64,000 bases of DNA from Luteolibacter algae (GCF_042683045.1 NZ_JBHUIT010000016.1:1-64000), one strand, 5' to 3'. Counted from the first letter of the stretch, positions 1 to 9,213 are shown. The notes: generated by a model not told the origin, from the sequence alone. Numbers and translations are program-made.

Positions 1-1
1 G

Positions 2-124
2 TTTCAGTGGTTTTACCACAAGAACTCTAAAAAGGAGCTGTCCGATTTTCTGGGGTCAGGCCAAGGTGATTATGAAGACAATTCTACCCGATATTTGAAT
101 AGTAGAGCGATTATTCCGTCGTAG
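2..124 (+). CDS. 3' end of an unidentified protein (partial)
   Basis: An open frame enters from the left edge and ends at TAG 122-124, giving about 40 residues that begin FQWFYHKNSKKEL and end LNSRAIIPS. The composition is protein-like (aromatic and charged residues mixed). The next plus-strand gene begins within 10 bases of the stop, as in an operon. The visible part is too short to assign a family. It could be a chance open frame. Confidence 0.45.
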   Translation, partial: FQWFYHKNSKKELSDFLGSGQGDYEDNSTRYLNSRAIIPS

Positions 125-132
125 TGTTGGGT

Positions 133-369
133 ATGAGAATGACTGAGAAGATTGCCGTTATAACTTTGAGCTCGTTTCTTCTGAATTGCTGTGGACCCGC
201 TCCACTGCCTGCGAGTTCAAGGGATGCCAGGAAGAAGCCGAAAGCTGATAATTCCAATCTCAGGTTGCCATCGCAATGGGGAAGCCGACCTGACAACCGA
301 AAGAATTGGTGGCTTGGGAATGAGACAAGATATCCGAATTCAGGGTATTACTCTAGTGAGCAACGCTAG
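133..369 (+). CDS. Small putative exported lipoprotein (78 aa)
   Basis: Short protein with a basic start (MRMTEK), a hydrophobic stretch and a Cys pair (SSFLLNCCGPAPLP) that resembles a lipoprotein signal, although Asn at -1 departs from the usual lipobox. The mature part is polar, rich in Arg, Asn, Ser and Tyr, with no domain I recognise. ATG codons lie at 133 and 139, and an in-frame GTG at 124 overlaps the preceding stop. The gene converges on plsX with only 6 bases between the stops. Function unknown. Support is the signal-like N-terminus only. Confidence 0.45.
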   Translation: MRMTEKIAVITLSSFLLNCCGPAPLPASSRDARKKPKADNSNLRLPSQWGSRPDNRKNWWLGNETRYPNSGYYSSEQR

Positions 370-375
370 TTTTCT

Positions 376-1404
376 TTATTGTGCAGTAGTCACAGGCTCC
401 GGCAGGGTTGCCATTGCTTCCTCGATACGAGGATTGATCTTGTGTTCGACAGTCTCTACTGCCACACGAATCGCGTTTCGAACGGCAAGGCCGGTTGATG
501 AGCCATGGGCGATAATCACTACACCGTTTACTCCCAAAAGCGGGCTTCCGCCATACGTCTCGTAACTGCTTTTTGCTTTTAACGCCTTGAAGGCGCCTTG
601 AGCGAGCAGGGCACCTGCCATACGAATTGGCGTTTCTTTAATTTCAGTTTTCAACCATTTAGAGACTGCCTTTGCTGTTGCTTCAACGCTTTTTAAGACA
701 ATGTTGCCAACGAATCCATCACAGAGAACGATATCCAGTTTCGTCTCAAACAAGTCGTGGCCTTCTACATTTCCCACGAAGTCGATTCCCGGAGTGGCTT
801 TCAGAAGTTTGAATGTTTCCTTGGTGAAAGTGGTGCCCTTTTCGTCCTCTTCACCATTGGACATAAGGCCGACTTTGGGACTCTTTACACCAAGAACGTG
901 TCTCGCGAATGCTGTTCCCATGATCGCGTAAGCCACCAGGTGCTCGGGCTTTGCTTCTGGATTTGCCCCGGCATCGAGAATGTTACAAATTCCATGCTCG
1001 TTGGGCAATGGAGAGGCGATGCCTGCTCGATCCACTCCCTTAAGGCAGCGCAGTTTCAGGGTTGCTGCTGCTACTGCGGCTCCGGTGTTTCCAGCCGAGA
1101 CGAAGGCGTCAGCAGTGCCGTCCTTCACCATATCCATTGCCACGCAGATGGAGGAATTCCGCTTCCTCCGCACAGATTTCGCACCTGGTTCCGCCATCCC
1201 GATAACATCCGCAGCATGTGCGATACTCACACGAGGGTCATTCAGGTTCAGACCATGTTCCAACGCCTCTTTCCTAAGAATCGCCTCATCGCCAACTAGA
1301 TACAGGTGGTTGAGTTTCGGGTAATTCTTGAGGGCCTCGATGGCTCCGATGATATTGATCTTCGGGGCGTGATCGCCTCCCATGGCATCCAGTGCAACCT
1401 TCAT
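376..1404 (-). CDS. plsX: Phosphate acyltransferase PlsX
   Basis: PlsX converts acyl-ACP and phosphate to acyl-phosphate, the acyl donor for the first step of phospholipid synthesis; it acts at the inner face of the membrane. The 342-residue product starts MKVALDAMGGDHAPK, the family hallmark, and carries the glycine-rich signature SAGNTGAAVAAATLKL near residue 105 and the conserved LCDGFVGNIVLKS near residue 227. Length is normal. It is the last gene of a minus-strand group yceD-rpmF-plsX, the standard bacterial order, but a terminator-like hairpin separates it from rpmF. The usual fabH/fabD followers are absent here: downstream lies only the convergent small lipoprotein gene. Confidence 0.97.
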   Translation of the reverse strand: MKVALDAMGGDHAPKINIIGAIEALKNYPKLNHLYLVGDEAILRKEALEHGLNLNDPRVSIAHAADVIGMAEPGAKSVRRKRNSSICVAMDMVKDGTADAFVSAGNTGAAVAAATLKLRCLKGVDRAGIASPLPNEHGICNILDAGANPEAKPEHLVAYAIMGTAFARHVLGVKSPKVGLMSNGEEDEKGTTFTKETFKLLKATPGIDFVGNVEGHDLFETKLDIVLCDGFVGNIVLKSVEATAKAVSKWLKTEIKETPIRMAGALLAQGAFKALKAKSSYETYGGSPLLGVNGVVIIAHGSSTGLAVRNAIRVAVETVEHKINPRIEEAMATLPEPVTTAQ

Positions 1405-1451
1405 AAACTGATGGATAATTGTATGAGGAAATTATCGAGAAATTACGATAC

Positions 1452-1484
1452 AAAAAACCCTCGCTAGAAAAGACCAGCGGGGGT
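1452..1484 (-). terminator. Hairpin with U-tract between rpmF and plsX
   Basis: On the minus strand, arms AACCC(C)GCT and AGCG(A)GGGTT pair across a 9-10 base loop and are followed by a run of T (A run at 1452-1457 on plus). It lies 28 bases after the rpmF stop and about 48 bases before the plsX start, so it may limit read-through into plsX. Confidence 0.5.
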
Positions 1485-1511
1485 TCTTGTATTCCTCTGA
1501 GGAAAACAGGA

Positions 1512-1694
1512 TTATAGAGCCTCCACTTCGAGAACCTTACGGCCCCGATATGTGCCGCAAGATGGGCACGCAATGTGTGAAGGAATAGATGCGCCACAGT
1601 CGGAACATGTGCTGAAAATAGGTGCTTTCCAGCGATTTGCGCCACGGCGCATTTTTTGGCGGCTCTTGGATTGACGGCGTTTTGGTACTGCCAT
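1512..1694 (-). CDS. rpmF: 50S ribosomal protein L32
   Basis: Component of the large ribosomal subunit. The 60-residue protein starts MAVPKRRQSKSRQKMRR, the classic L32 N-terminus, followed by two Cys pairs (CSDCG and CPSCG), so this is the zinc-binding form. An upstream in-frame ATG at 1793 would add 33 residues without L32 similarity and overlap yceD, so the start at 1694 is preferred. It lies 13 bases after yceD and upstream of plsX, the arrangement conserved in many bacteria. Confidence 0.97.
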   Translation of the reverse strand: MAVPKRRQSKSRQKMRRGANRWKAPIFSTCSDCGASIPSHIACPSCGTYRGRKVLEVEAL

Positions 1695-1707
1695 GGTCGT
1701 AAATAAG

Positions 1708-2211
1708 TTAAGTTTGATCGTTGAGACCCGTGAGGTCATTGAGGGCTGACCATTGGTCTGTGCCTTCGTTGCGGGGGGCAGGAGATAGACCATTTTCCAC
1801 CGGCTTGTCTACTGCTAAATATCTTGAATCTATTTCACATGGCTCCGGGTTGTCACCTTCGTCACAGCGTGGGGCAGTCGGAAATTCCAGCAAAACCTCT
1901 TCCCGTAAGGCTTCTGTGACATCCACTTGACTCGAATTCTCGATTTCTACCGCGATCGTAGCCGAGTTGAGTTCGATTGTTTGAACAAAATTTTTTAAAG
2001 TTACAACGCATGTGAACGTAAAAGGGGCCGAAATTTTACCAGTTAGTAAAAGCTCGGACCCGAATCTTTGAATCCAGAGATTGTATTCCAACGGACCAGC
2101 CGGCTGGGCGTCTCCTTTGGGAAGATCGAAAATTGCACCATCCAGCTCTCCGGAAAAGGCCTTTCCTTCTTCCGGTAGACTGGGAAGATCGATAATTAAT
2201 GATTGGTTCAT
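1708..2211 (-). CDS. yceD: YceD family (DUF177) protein
   Basis: YceD/DUF177 proteins are small and usually encoded just before rpmF; in other bacteria and plants they are linked to 23S rRNA accumulation. This 167-residue protein shows the family pattern: a beta-rich N-terminal half with FTCVVTLKNFVQTIEL near residues 67-82, and an acidic C-terminal half with CDEGDNPEPCEIDSRYLAVD, in which the two Cys are in the region where homologues carry conserved acidic and Cys residues. It is 13 bases from rpmF and probably co-transcribed. Assignment rests on context plus motif. Confidence 0.85.
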   Translation of the reverse strand: MNQSLIIDLPSLPEEGKAFSGELDGAIFDLPKGDAQPAGPLEYNLWIQRFGSELLLTGKISAPFTFTCVVTLKNFVQTIELNSATIAVEIENSSQVDVTEALREEVLLEFPTAPRCDEGDNPEPCEIDSRYLAVDKPVENGLSPAPRNEGTDQWSALNDLTGLNDQT

Positions 2212-2273
2212 AAAATAAAATTTAGGGCAGATTGCCTGGGAGGCAAAATTTTAGAATGGGCGCGTCTCTATTC

Positions 2274-3800
2274 TTACTCTGCGCGAGAGAGGCGTGTGAG
2301 ACCACGTTGTAAAAGAATGCCATCGACGTTTGTAGAGATGGTTTCATCCAGATAGGCCGTGAAGTTCTCTTCCAAAAACTCGATGGAGTGCAGATTATCA
2401 GCATTCGGTTTATCAAAAGCCTCGATAAGTGTCTTCATGCTATCGATCTCGATGCCATTTACCTTTTTCACAATCAGATTGCGAAGAGACTCGTAACCGA
2501 CCGTAGCCGGTGTGGGAATGGATCCACTTAAGAAAATGACGCGTTTGGTATTGTTCTCATATTTCTCGGGATTCTCATAGGCGTCCAAGAGATTGAGTGG
2601 AGCGCGGCTGGTCCAATCTTTACCAAAAGCTTCCAGAACAGGACGGGTTAGCTCCTGGAAGACCAATCCGCCTTTAACCAGGAAGTTGGGCGGACGATCG
2701 AATTGATAATCCGGAACGAGGTGATCCTGAGGTTCTTCCCGTGTCAAAATGGCACTGATTTCCATCGGTTGTCCTTCGCGCAGTATCGAGAGGTTGATCT
2801 CGTCTCCCGTGGATTTTTCGCCCCGAACTAAATGTCCCCAAAAGACAGGGCCGTATTGGGGATGCTGGTAGTAACCGCGCCGATCGATAGGGAAGCCTGC
2901 TGCCGCAAGTAGCACATCTCCTTTTTTGATACCCGCCAGATCCGCCGCTCCGCCAATCCGGACGTTACTTATATAAAGACCTCCTTGCTCCGCCGTTAAT
3001 TTCAAAAAATCTCTAAAAGACGGATCTTCGGTGCGTGTGACCGAGATACCCAATGAGGGGAAGCCTGCATAAGTTTCTCCTTTGGCGCTTTCGAGAAAAT
3101 GTGAGATGACATCAATCGACAGAACATCCGAGATTTGGTCATCGGAATCATAGCTTAACAGAATACCGGCAAGAGCGTTGTCTTTGAGCACCGGAAGAGA
3201 GAAACTGCTGGCGGCACTTTGCATTGAAGCTTTCACCAGGTAAGTGAGAAAACTCTGGTTCGGTAAAAAGCTGTTTAGAACTTCCACCGACTGGAGCGTG
3301 CCAAAGGTTAGCAGGGTCGTCCCGTTGTCCTCGACCTGGAAGATCTGCATCGAGTCTCCGATGGCTGGTTTGTCCGCAATCGGAAGCGGCCGGGTATTTG
3401 CGAAAAAATCTTCCCGTTGCTCATCCGATTTGACCGTCAGTAGGGCAAGGTTTGCCTCGTAGTCCACCGCGACGATTTTTGCCTCAGCGGTCCTTGAACC
3501 ATCTGGTAGCTCAAGCTCAAGATAAGTGGCATCCGCTACCATTTCTCCTGTGGTGAGCACCTGGTTCGGGGCAACAATGGCGCCCAGAGACCGTATTTCC
3601 TGAGGCGGATTTTTCTCCCATGGCTGGGCGGCATTCCAGGATTGGCTCGTGGAATTTATCCGGACTACAGACTCGACAAGATCGACCGCAGGAGTGGTGA
3701 CTTCCACCTCGACAGGCGCTTTTTCCGTATTTGTTTCCGGAGCTTGGGGTTTGCAAGAGGCAAGCAGCAAGCCCAAGGAAAGAGGAAGAAGGTATTTCAT
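2274..3800 (-). CDS. HtrA-like PDZ lipoprotein with degenerate protease triad
   Basis: Exported 508-residue protein. It starts MKYLLPLSLGLLLASCKP, a lipoprotein signal with Cys16 as lipid site. Residues ~35-235 follow the trypsin-like fold of DegP/HtrA, and a PDZ domain follows (~245-345; GGAADLAGIKKGDVLLAAAG), with a further C-terminal region. The catalytic positions look lost: the usual His motif (TNAHVV) reads TTGEMV, the Asp of D-L-A-L-L reads ANLALL, and the GNSGGP serine loop reads AASSFSLPVL. It is therefore more likely a periplasmic chaperone or scaffold than a protease. It lies between yceD and dapB, 62 and about 20 bases away. Family assignment is firm, function inferred. Confidence 0.8.
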   Translation of the reverse strand: MKYLLPLSLGLLLASCKPQAPETNTEKAPVEVEVTTPAVDLVESVVRINSTSQSWNAAQPWEKNPPQEIRSLGAIVAPNQVLTTGEMVADATYLELELPDGSRTAEAKIVAVDYEANLALLTVKSDEQREDFFANTRPLPIADKPAIGDSMQIFQVEDNGTTLLTFGTLQSVEVLNSFLPNQSFLTYLVKASMQSAASSFSLPVLKDNALAGILLSYDSDDQISDVLSIDVISHFLESAKGETYAGFPSLGISVTRTEDPSFRDFLKLTAEQGGLYISNVRIGGAADLAGIKKGDVLLAAAGFPIDRRGYYQHPQYGPVFWGHLVRGEKSTGDEINLSILREGQPMEISAILTREEPQDHLVPDYQFDRPPNFLVKGGLVFQELTRPVLEAFGKDWTSRAPLNLLDAYENPEKYENNTKRVIFLSGSIPTPATVGYESLRNLIVKKVNGIEIDSMKTLIEAFDKPNADNLHSIEFLEENFTAYLDETISTNVDGILLQRGLTRLSRAE

Positions 3801-3820
3801 TTGATAAGGTTGAGGAGGGA

Positions 3821-4558
3821 TTATTTGAGCTCCAGGACGTCCTGCATATCGTAAAGACCGGCGGGTTTATCAATGAGCCAAAGCGCAGCACGGACCGCGC
3901 CGGAGGCAAACGTCATGCGGGAGGACGCCTTGTGGGTGAGTTCCACACGTTCTCCGTCTGCCGCGAACATTACTGTATGATCCCCCACAACATCTCCACC
4001 GCGGAGAGTGTGCATCCCGATTTCCTTGGCTTTACGGGGACCGATGTTCCCAAAACGGCCATGCGCGACATCTTCTTTATAGGATGTTCCGGTTTCTTCA
4101 TTGAGAATATCAAGAAGGCGGCGGGCCGTGCCGGAAGGGGCGTCGATTTTGTGACGATGGTGCATCTCTGTAACTTCGATATCAAAGGCATCTTGCTTCA
4201 AGATGCGGGCTGCGCGACTGGTAAGCCAGAAGAGGGTATTCACTCCTACTGAAAAATTGGGTGCGTGAACGATCGGGATGATTTTAGCAGCGGCGTGAAT
4301 CGTCTGTAGCTCGGCTTCCGTATGACCTGTTGTGCCCATGACGACTGGCACTTTGTGCCTCAAAGCGGTTTCGATAAGGCTTGTGGAAAAAGTGTGAACC
4401 GTGAAATCGATGATGCATTTCGAGGCTTTCACAGCATCATCTAGGTTTTCGCCTGCATCGTGAGTGGCCCCGATGGTAGTTCCCGGATTGATTTCAGTGG
4501 CCTCAATGACTGCCTGGCCCATCCGACCTGATTTACCTGTGATAAGAATTGGAAGCAT
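3821..4558 (-). CDS. dapB: 4-hydroxy-tetrahydrodipicolinate reductase
   Basis: DapB reduces hydroxy-tetrahydrodipicolinate with NAD(P)H in the lysine/diaminopimelate pathway, which also feeds peptidoglycan. The 245-residue protein begins MLPILITGKSGRMGQ, a variant of the G-x-x-GRMG nucleotide-binding motif, and carries the signature EMHHRHKIDAPSGTA, including the catalytic His pair and Lys. An upstream ATG at 4789 would add 77 low-complexity residues and overlap the divergent gene, so the start at 4558 is chosen. It is followed 20 bases later by the HtrA-like gene on the same strand. Confidence 0.96.
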   Translation of the reverse strand: MLPILITGKSGRMGQAVIEATEINPGTTIGATHDAGENLDDAVKASKCIIDFTVHTFSTSLIETALRHKVPVVMGTTGHTEAELQTIHAAAKIIPIVHAPNFSVGVNTLFWLTSRAARILKQDAFDIEVTEMHHRHKIDAPSGTARRLLDILNEETGTSYKEDVAHGRFGNIGPRKAKEIGMHTLRGGDVVGDHTVMFAADGERVELTHKASSRMTFASGAVRAALWLIDKPAGLYDMQDVLELK

Positions 4559-4656
4559 ATGCGCGGGATGATGCAGTTGCTTCGCGGAAATGGAAATGGG
4601 AAATTTTTGCGAAAACTGAAATGTAAGATGGTTTCCGGGCGGTCCGTATTGTTCTG

Positions 4657-7452
4657 GTGAGACTGATTTTCGTAGCGATTTTCTGTGCAGCTTGTTCGTT
4701 GCATGGAGAGGTGGCCTCTCCGCTGTTCGAGCGTGTGCGCGAAGTGCTGGAGGTGAGCTGCGTGGAGTGTCATACCGAGGACAAGGCAAAGGGAGGTCTG
4801 GTCATGGCCACTGCTGAAGCCTTCCTGGCTGGCGGAGATTCCGGTAGGGCCCTAATTCCGGGAGATGCAAATGCGTCATCGATATATAGCCGGGTGATTC
4901 TTCCGGCCGATGATTACGACCGGATGCCTCCCAAAAAACATGCCGGGCCTCTCGCTTCGGAGGAAATTACGGTGTTGAAGGATTGGATAGAAGCCGGTGC
5001 CGAATGGCCGGAAGGTGAGAAGCTACAGGCGCGGGCAAGGACCGCGCTTTCCAGATGGGATGCTCCGGCGGATCCTGATATTGTTTCCATCGAGGTTTTT
5101 CCTAAAGAAATTCACCTTCAAAGCGCTGCGGATTTTCACCGCGTGGTCATCGTGGCGAAGATGAATGATGCCTCCACTCATGATATTACCCGGCAATCCA
5201 AGCTCTCCCTGGCGGATCAAGGTATCGCCGAATTAGATGGAAGCCGTTTGTCACCGATTGAAGATGGGGCAACAAAGCTCCAGGTGGAATACCGCGGACT
5301 GCATTCTGAGGTGCCCGTTTCGGTAAAAGATGCAAAGCGGGAGCGACCGATCTCATTCCAGCTGGATGTTATGCCCGTCCTGACAGCTGCAGGATGCAGC
5401 GCAGGCTCATGTCATGGGTCTGCCCGGGGGCAGGATGGATTTCATCTTTCACTATATGGATTTGATCCCAAGGGCGATTACTTCCGACTAACCCAGGAAA
5501 TGGTCGGCCGCAGAGTCAACCTGGCATTACCCGAGGAATCACTCCTTGTTACAAAAGCGATCGGTGGGGTTCCCCACACCGGCGGAAAACTCTTTGAGGC
5601 GGATAGTCCCTTCTACGAGACCCTGGTCGAGTGGATTCGGGCGGGAGCGAAATATGATGACGGGGAAATTCCACAGCCGACCGGAATCGAAGTCCGTCCG
5701 GAGCAAGTGGTGCTCGCCGGGCAGGATATCAATATCCCCTTCACAGTGCGTGCCATGTATTCAGATGGGACAGATCGGGATGTGACAGCGCTCACGACTT
5801 TTTCCAGCTCCAATGATAATTCTGTCAAAATTGATAGCGGCACGGGCATGGCGACTTCCGCGGCGCGTGGAGAGGCATTTCTGTTGGGGCGTTTCCATAC
5901 ATTTACCGAAGGCGCACAGGCCATCGTGGTTCCGGCGGATTCCACCTACGTGCGCCCAAAGACCGAAGAACTCAACTATATTGATACCCTTGTCGCCGAA
6001 AAGCTAAACAAACTGCGCATAGTTCCGTCCGGGTTGGCTAGCGACGAAGTATTTCTCCGCCGTGCTTATCTGGATATCGTTGGGTTGCCGCCCACGCTTG
6101 AAGAACGCGAAGGTTTTGTAAATGACAGGCGCGCGGATAAGCGGAAATTACTCGTGGACCAGCTTCTGGAGCGCGAGGAATTCACGGAAATGTGGGTGAT
6201 GAAATGGGCGGAGCTGATGCAGATCCGGACAATTCGCAACGGAGCGAACACGGTTTCCTACAAGGCGGCTCTCAATTATTATCAATGGCTCAGGGCACGA
6301 ATTGCCTCAAATACACCATTCAATGAACTTGTGCGCGATTTGCTTTCCGCGGAAGGCGGGACCTTCGGGAATCCCGCTACGAATTTTTTCCAAATGGAGA
6401 ACGATGTGCTGAAGCTGACCGAAAATGTGGCCCAGGTCTTCATGGGGACGCGAATCCAATGCGCACAATGCCACAATCATCCTTTCGACCGCTGGACGAT
6501 GGATGATTACTACAGCTTTGCCGCATTTTTTACCCAGGTGAAACGGAAGCCCGCCGAAGATCCCCGGGAACGGATTATTTTTGATGCCACGGGTGAGATC
6601 AAACATCCGGTAACAAAGCAAAACATGGTTCCGAAATTCCTAGGAGGCCCTCGGCCGGAAATCAAAAATCAATCGCGCCGTGAGGTTCTCGCCTCATGGT
6701 TGGCCTCGCCGGAAAACCCATGGTTTGCGAAGAATGTCGTAAACATCATATGGGATCACTATATGGGCGTTGGGATTGTTGATCCCGTCGATGATGTCCG
6801 GGTTTCCAATCCTCCTTCGAATCCAGAGCTTTTGAATGCGCTGGCGGAAAAATTTGTCGGGTATGACTACGATTTCAAAAAGATCGTGCGCGATATATGC
6901 ACCTCACGCACCTATCAGCTTTCAACCGCGACAAATGAAACCAACCAATCCGATGAACGGAACTTCTCGAAAGCGATGATCCGTAGGGTCCGTGCGGAAG
7001 TGTTGCTGGACACCATTTCCAAGGTCACAAACACCTCGGAAAAATACAAAGGTCTGCCAAAGGGAGCTCGTGCGGTTCAAATCGCCGACGGTAATACGAG
7101 TAACTATTTTCTTACGACTTTTGGACGGGCAACTCGTGCAACGGTTTGCTCGTGCGAGGTGAAGATGGAGCCGAATCTTTCCCAGGCGCTTCATCTCATT
7201 AATGGCGAGACAGTCCACCAACGTATTGCGCAAGGCAAAATTGTTGAGGAAATGCTGCGCGATAAAAAATCACCTTCTGAAATAATCACCCACCTTTATC
7301 TCCGTGCTTTGAGCCGTGCTCCGACAGAAGACGAACTGCGGCGATTGGGCTCCGCAGTGGATGCGGAACAGAATCCGAAGGAGAAGCAGAAGGTGCTAGA
7401 GGATATTTTCTGGGCTTTGTTGAACTCGAAAGAATTTATCTTCAATCATTGA
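4657..7452 (+). CDS. Planctomycete-type cytochrome c / DUF1549-DUF1553 protein
   Basis: Large exported protein (931 aa) of a family abundant in Planctomycetes and Verrucomicrobia; function not established. It starts at GTG 4657 with a short signal peptide (MRLIFVAIFCAACSLHG). A cytochrome-c-like domain follows with CVECH at ~34-38, then a second Cys/His site CSAGSCH near 250, a bacterial Ig-like region (~350-425), DUF1549 (~435-640, with LRRAYLDIVGLPPT and CAQCHNHPFDRW) and DUF1553 (~670-930). Unlike the second copy at 38896-41637, it is not followed by a DUF1501 gene but by a DUF1080 gene 55 bases downstream. It diverges from dapB with a 98-base gap. Confidence 0.9.
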   Translation: MRLIFVAIFCAACSLHGEVASPLFERVREVLEVSCVECHTEDKAKGGLVMATAEAFLAGGDSGRALIPGDANASSIYSRVILPADDYDRMPPKKHAGPLASEEITVLKDWIEAGAEWPEGEKLQARARTALSRWDAPADPDIVSIEVFPKEIHLQSAADFHRVVIVAKMNDASTHDITRQSKLSLADQGIAELDGSRLSPIEDGATKLQVEYRGLHSEVPVSVKDAKRERPISFQLDVMPVLTAAGCSAGSCHGSARGQDGFHLSLYGFDPKGDYFRLTQEMVGRRVNLALPEESLLVTKAIGGVPHTGGKLFEADSPFYETLVEWIRAGAKYDDGEIPQPTGIEVRPEQVVLAGQDINIPFTVRAMYSDGTDRDVTALTTFSSSNDNSVKIDSGTGMATSAARGEAFLLGRFHTFTEGAQAIVVPADSTYVRPKTEELNYIDTLVAEKLNKLRIVPSGLASDEVFLRRAYLDIVGLPPTLEEREGFVNDRRADKRKLLVDQLLEREEFTEMWVMKWAELMQIRTIRNGANTVSYKAALNYYQWLRARIASNTPFNELVRDLLSAEGGTFGNPATNFFQMENDVLKLTENVAQVFMGTRIQCAQCHNHPFDRWTMDDYYSFAAFFTQVKRKPAEDPRERIIFDATGEIKHPVTKQNMVPKFLGGPRPEIKNQSRREVLASWLASPENPWFAKNVVNIIWDHYMGVGIVDPVDDVRVSNPPSNPELLNALAEKFVGYDYDFKKIVRDICTSRTYQLSTATNETNQSDERNFSKAMIRRVRAEVLLDTISKVTNTSEKYKGLPKGARAVQIADGNTSNYFLTTFGRATRATVCSCEVKMEPNLSQALHLINGETVHQRIAQGKIVEEMLRDKKSPSEIITHLYLRALSRAPTEDELRRLGSAVDAEQNPKEKQKVLEDIFWALLNSKEFIFNH

Positions 7453-7507
7453 TTGAAATCAGAATTCCTACTTGTGCCCATCTCACCTCATTACCATTTT
7501 TTTATAT

Positions 7508-8293
7508 ATGAAAAACCTAAAAACACTTGGCTTGTGCCTTCTGCCCGCGCTTTCAGCCCCATTCGTTCAAGCTGAAGAAAGCTCATGGATCCCTCTTTTC
7601 AATGGCAAAGATCTGAATGGTTGGACGGCGAAGTTCGCCAAGCATCCGCTGGGGGAAAATATCTTCAATACCTTTCGGGTGGAAGACGGGATCATCAAGG
7701 TTTCCTACGATAGTTATGAGAGATTCGATAATCAGTATGGTCACCTCTATACCAATGTCGCCTACTCGCATTACATCCTGCGAATGGAGTATCGCTTCGA
7801 GGGGGAAATGATGCCGGATGCGAAGCACTATGTGAATCTCAACAGCGGCGTGATGATTCATTCCCAGTCCCCGCTCAGCATGTCATTGGAACAGACATTT
7901 CCTGTCAGTCTCGAGTATCAGTTCTTAGCGGATGAAGGAAAAGGACCTCGGCCTACCGGTAATGTATGCACTCCAGGCACCAATATCGAGATGGATGGAA
8001 AATTGATCACGGATCACATTGTCCAATCCAGTTCTCCCACATTTTCGGCCGATGAGTGGGTGAAGGTGGAGATCGAAGTCCATGGCGGCGATGAGGTGAT
8101 TTACCGGGCAAATGGAAAGGAGGTCTTACGCTTTCAGAAGCCGCAGATGGATCCGGAAAATCGTGTGATTTCCTCGGAATCCTTGTTCAAAGCTGGTGCG
8201 CCGAAGCTCCTGACCTTCGGCCACATTGCCCTCCAGGCGGAAGGGCAGGGCGTGTGGTTCCGGAATATCGAGCTGAAATCCCTTGAGGAATAA
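7508..8293 (+). CDS. DUF1080 (3-keto-disaccharide hydrolase family) exported protein
   Basis: 261-residue protein with signal peptide (MKNLKTLGLCLLPALSAPFVQA) and one concanavalin-like DUF1080 domain that starts WIPLFNGKDLNGWTAKF, the family hallmark, and ends with the typical VWFRNIELKSL. Some members of the family hydrolyse 3-keto-glycosides; substrate here is unknown. ATG 7508 is chosen because an earlier ATG at 7472 gives a non-signal extension. It probably shares an operon with the upstream cytochrome gene and converges on mutM with 2 bases between stops. Confidence 0.9.
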   Translation: MKNLKTLGLCLLPALSAPFVQAEESSWIPLFNGKDLNGWTAKFAKHPLGENIFNTFRVEDGIIKVSYDSYERFDNQYGHLYTNVAYSHYILRMEYRFEGEMMPDAKHYVNLNSGVMIHSQSPLSMSLEQTFPVSLEYQFLADEGKGPRPTGNVCTPGTNIEMDGKLITDHIVQSSSPTFSADEWVKVEIEVHGGDEVIYRANGKEVLRFQKPQMDPENRVISSESLFKAGAPKLLTFGHIALQAEGQGVWFRNIELKSLEE

Positions 8294-8295
8294 TT

Positions 8296-9117
8296 CTATC
8301 GCCTCTGGCACTTGGGGCACCAATAGGTTGCCCGCTGGCCCATTACAGCATGGGCGATCGGAGTCGAGCAGATGCGACACGGTTCTGCTTTTCTGTCGTA
8401 AACGAACAGCCGTTGCTTGAAGTAACCGGGCTTGCCTTCGGAATTCAAAAAATCCCGCAAGGTTGTGCCACCCTGGGATATTGATTCCGCGAGAACTTCC
8501 TTGATCGATTTTACGAGCTTTGCCGCCCTCGGTTTGCTGAGCTTGTTGGAAGGAAGTTTTGGCTGGATACCCGCGCGGAAGAGGCTCTCGGACGCATAGA
8601 TGTTCCCTACGCCGACAACGGTTTTTGCATCCATGAGAGCGATTTTGATGGGGGTGCCTTTATTCTTCAGAGCACAATGAAGGTTTCCTCCTGTGAAGCT
8701 TTCCTCCAAGGGCTCCGGACCGAGGTTTTTCAAAAGCTGGTGTGTCTCAATTTCCGACTGTGCGATCTCAAGGATCAACCCGAAGCGCCGCGGATCATGG
8801 TATCGAAGTTGTAAGCCGTTGGCTAACGACACGGCAAAATGATCATGTTTTTTCCATTCCTCAGCCAGTGGAACCAACCGCAGTGAGCCAGACATGCCCA
8901 AATGAATGAGCATGCATCTGGACGATGCTGTCTCGAGAATCAAATATTTTGAACGTCGCCTTACGGACACAAAAACCTCTCCGCAAAGTTCCGGGAGATT
9001 TTCTGAAATCGGCCATCGAAGATCGTGGCGGCGGATGATGATTTCCCGAATCGTTTGCCCGATCAAATGCGGTGATATCCCGAGGCGGGTGGTTTCGACT
9101 TCCGGTAGCTCAGGCAT
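8296..9117 (-). CDS. mutM: Formamidopyrimidine-DNA glycosylase
   Basis: Removes oxidised purines such as 8-oxoguanine from DNA and cuts the backbone. The 273-residue protein begins MPELPEVET (Pro catalytic N-terminus after Met removal, Glu next), has the central helix-two-turn-helix element GVGNIYASESLFRAG and ends with the zinc finger CRIC...CPKC. Start 9117 is fixed by the required MPELPE terminus; a longer open frame reaching 9351 is an artefact. Convergent with the DUF1080 gene; divergent from the gene at 9214. Confidence 0.98.
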   Translation of the reverse strand: MPELPEVETTRLGISPHLIGQTIREIIIRRHDLRWPISENLPELCGEVFVSVRRRSKYLILETASSRCMLIHLGMSGSLRLVPLAEEWKKHDHFAVSLANGLQLRYHDPRRFGLILEIAQSEIETHQLLKNLGPEPLEESFTGGNLHCALKNKGTPIKIALMDAKTVVGVGNIYASESLFRAGIQPKLPSNKLSKPRAAKLVKSIKEVLAESISQGGTTLRDFLNSEGKPGYFKQRLFVYDRKAEPCRICSTPIAHAVMGQRATYWCPKCQRR

Positions 9118-9213
9118 GGGAAACCCTAGAGGACATCTGCACCTGCCGCAACCAAGATCCGGTCGGTCGCCCTCGGTCTTTGACTTTCTGGATAGGTGCA
9201 TGAAGACTCCTGC

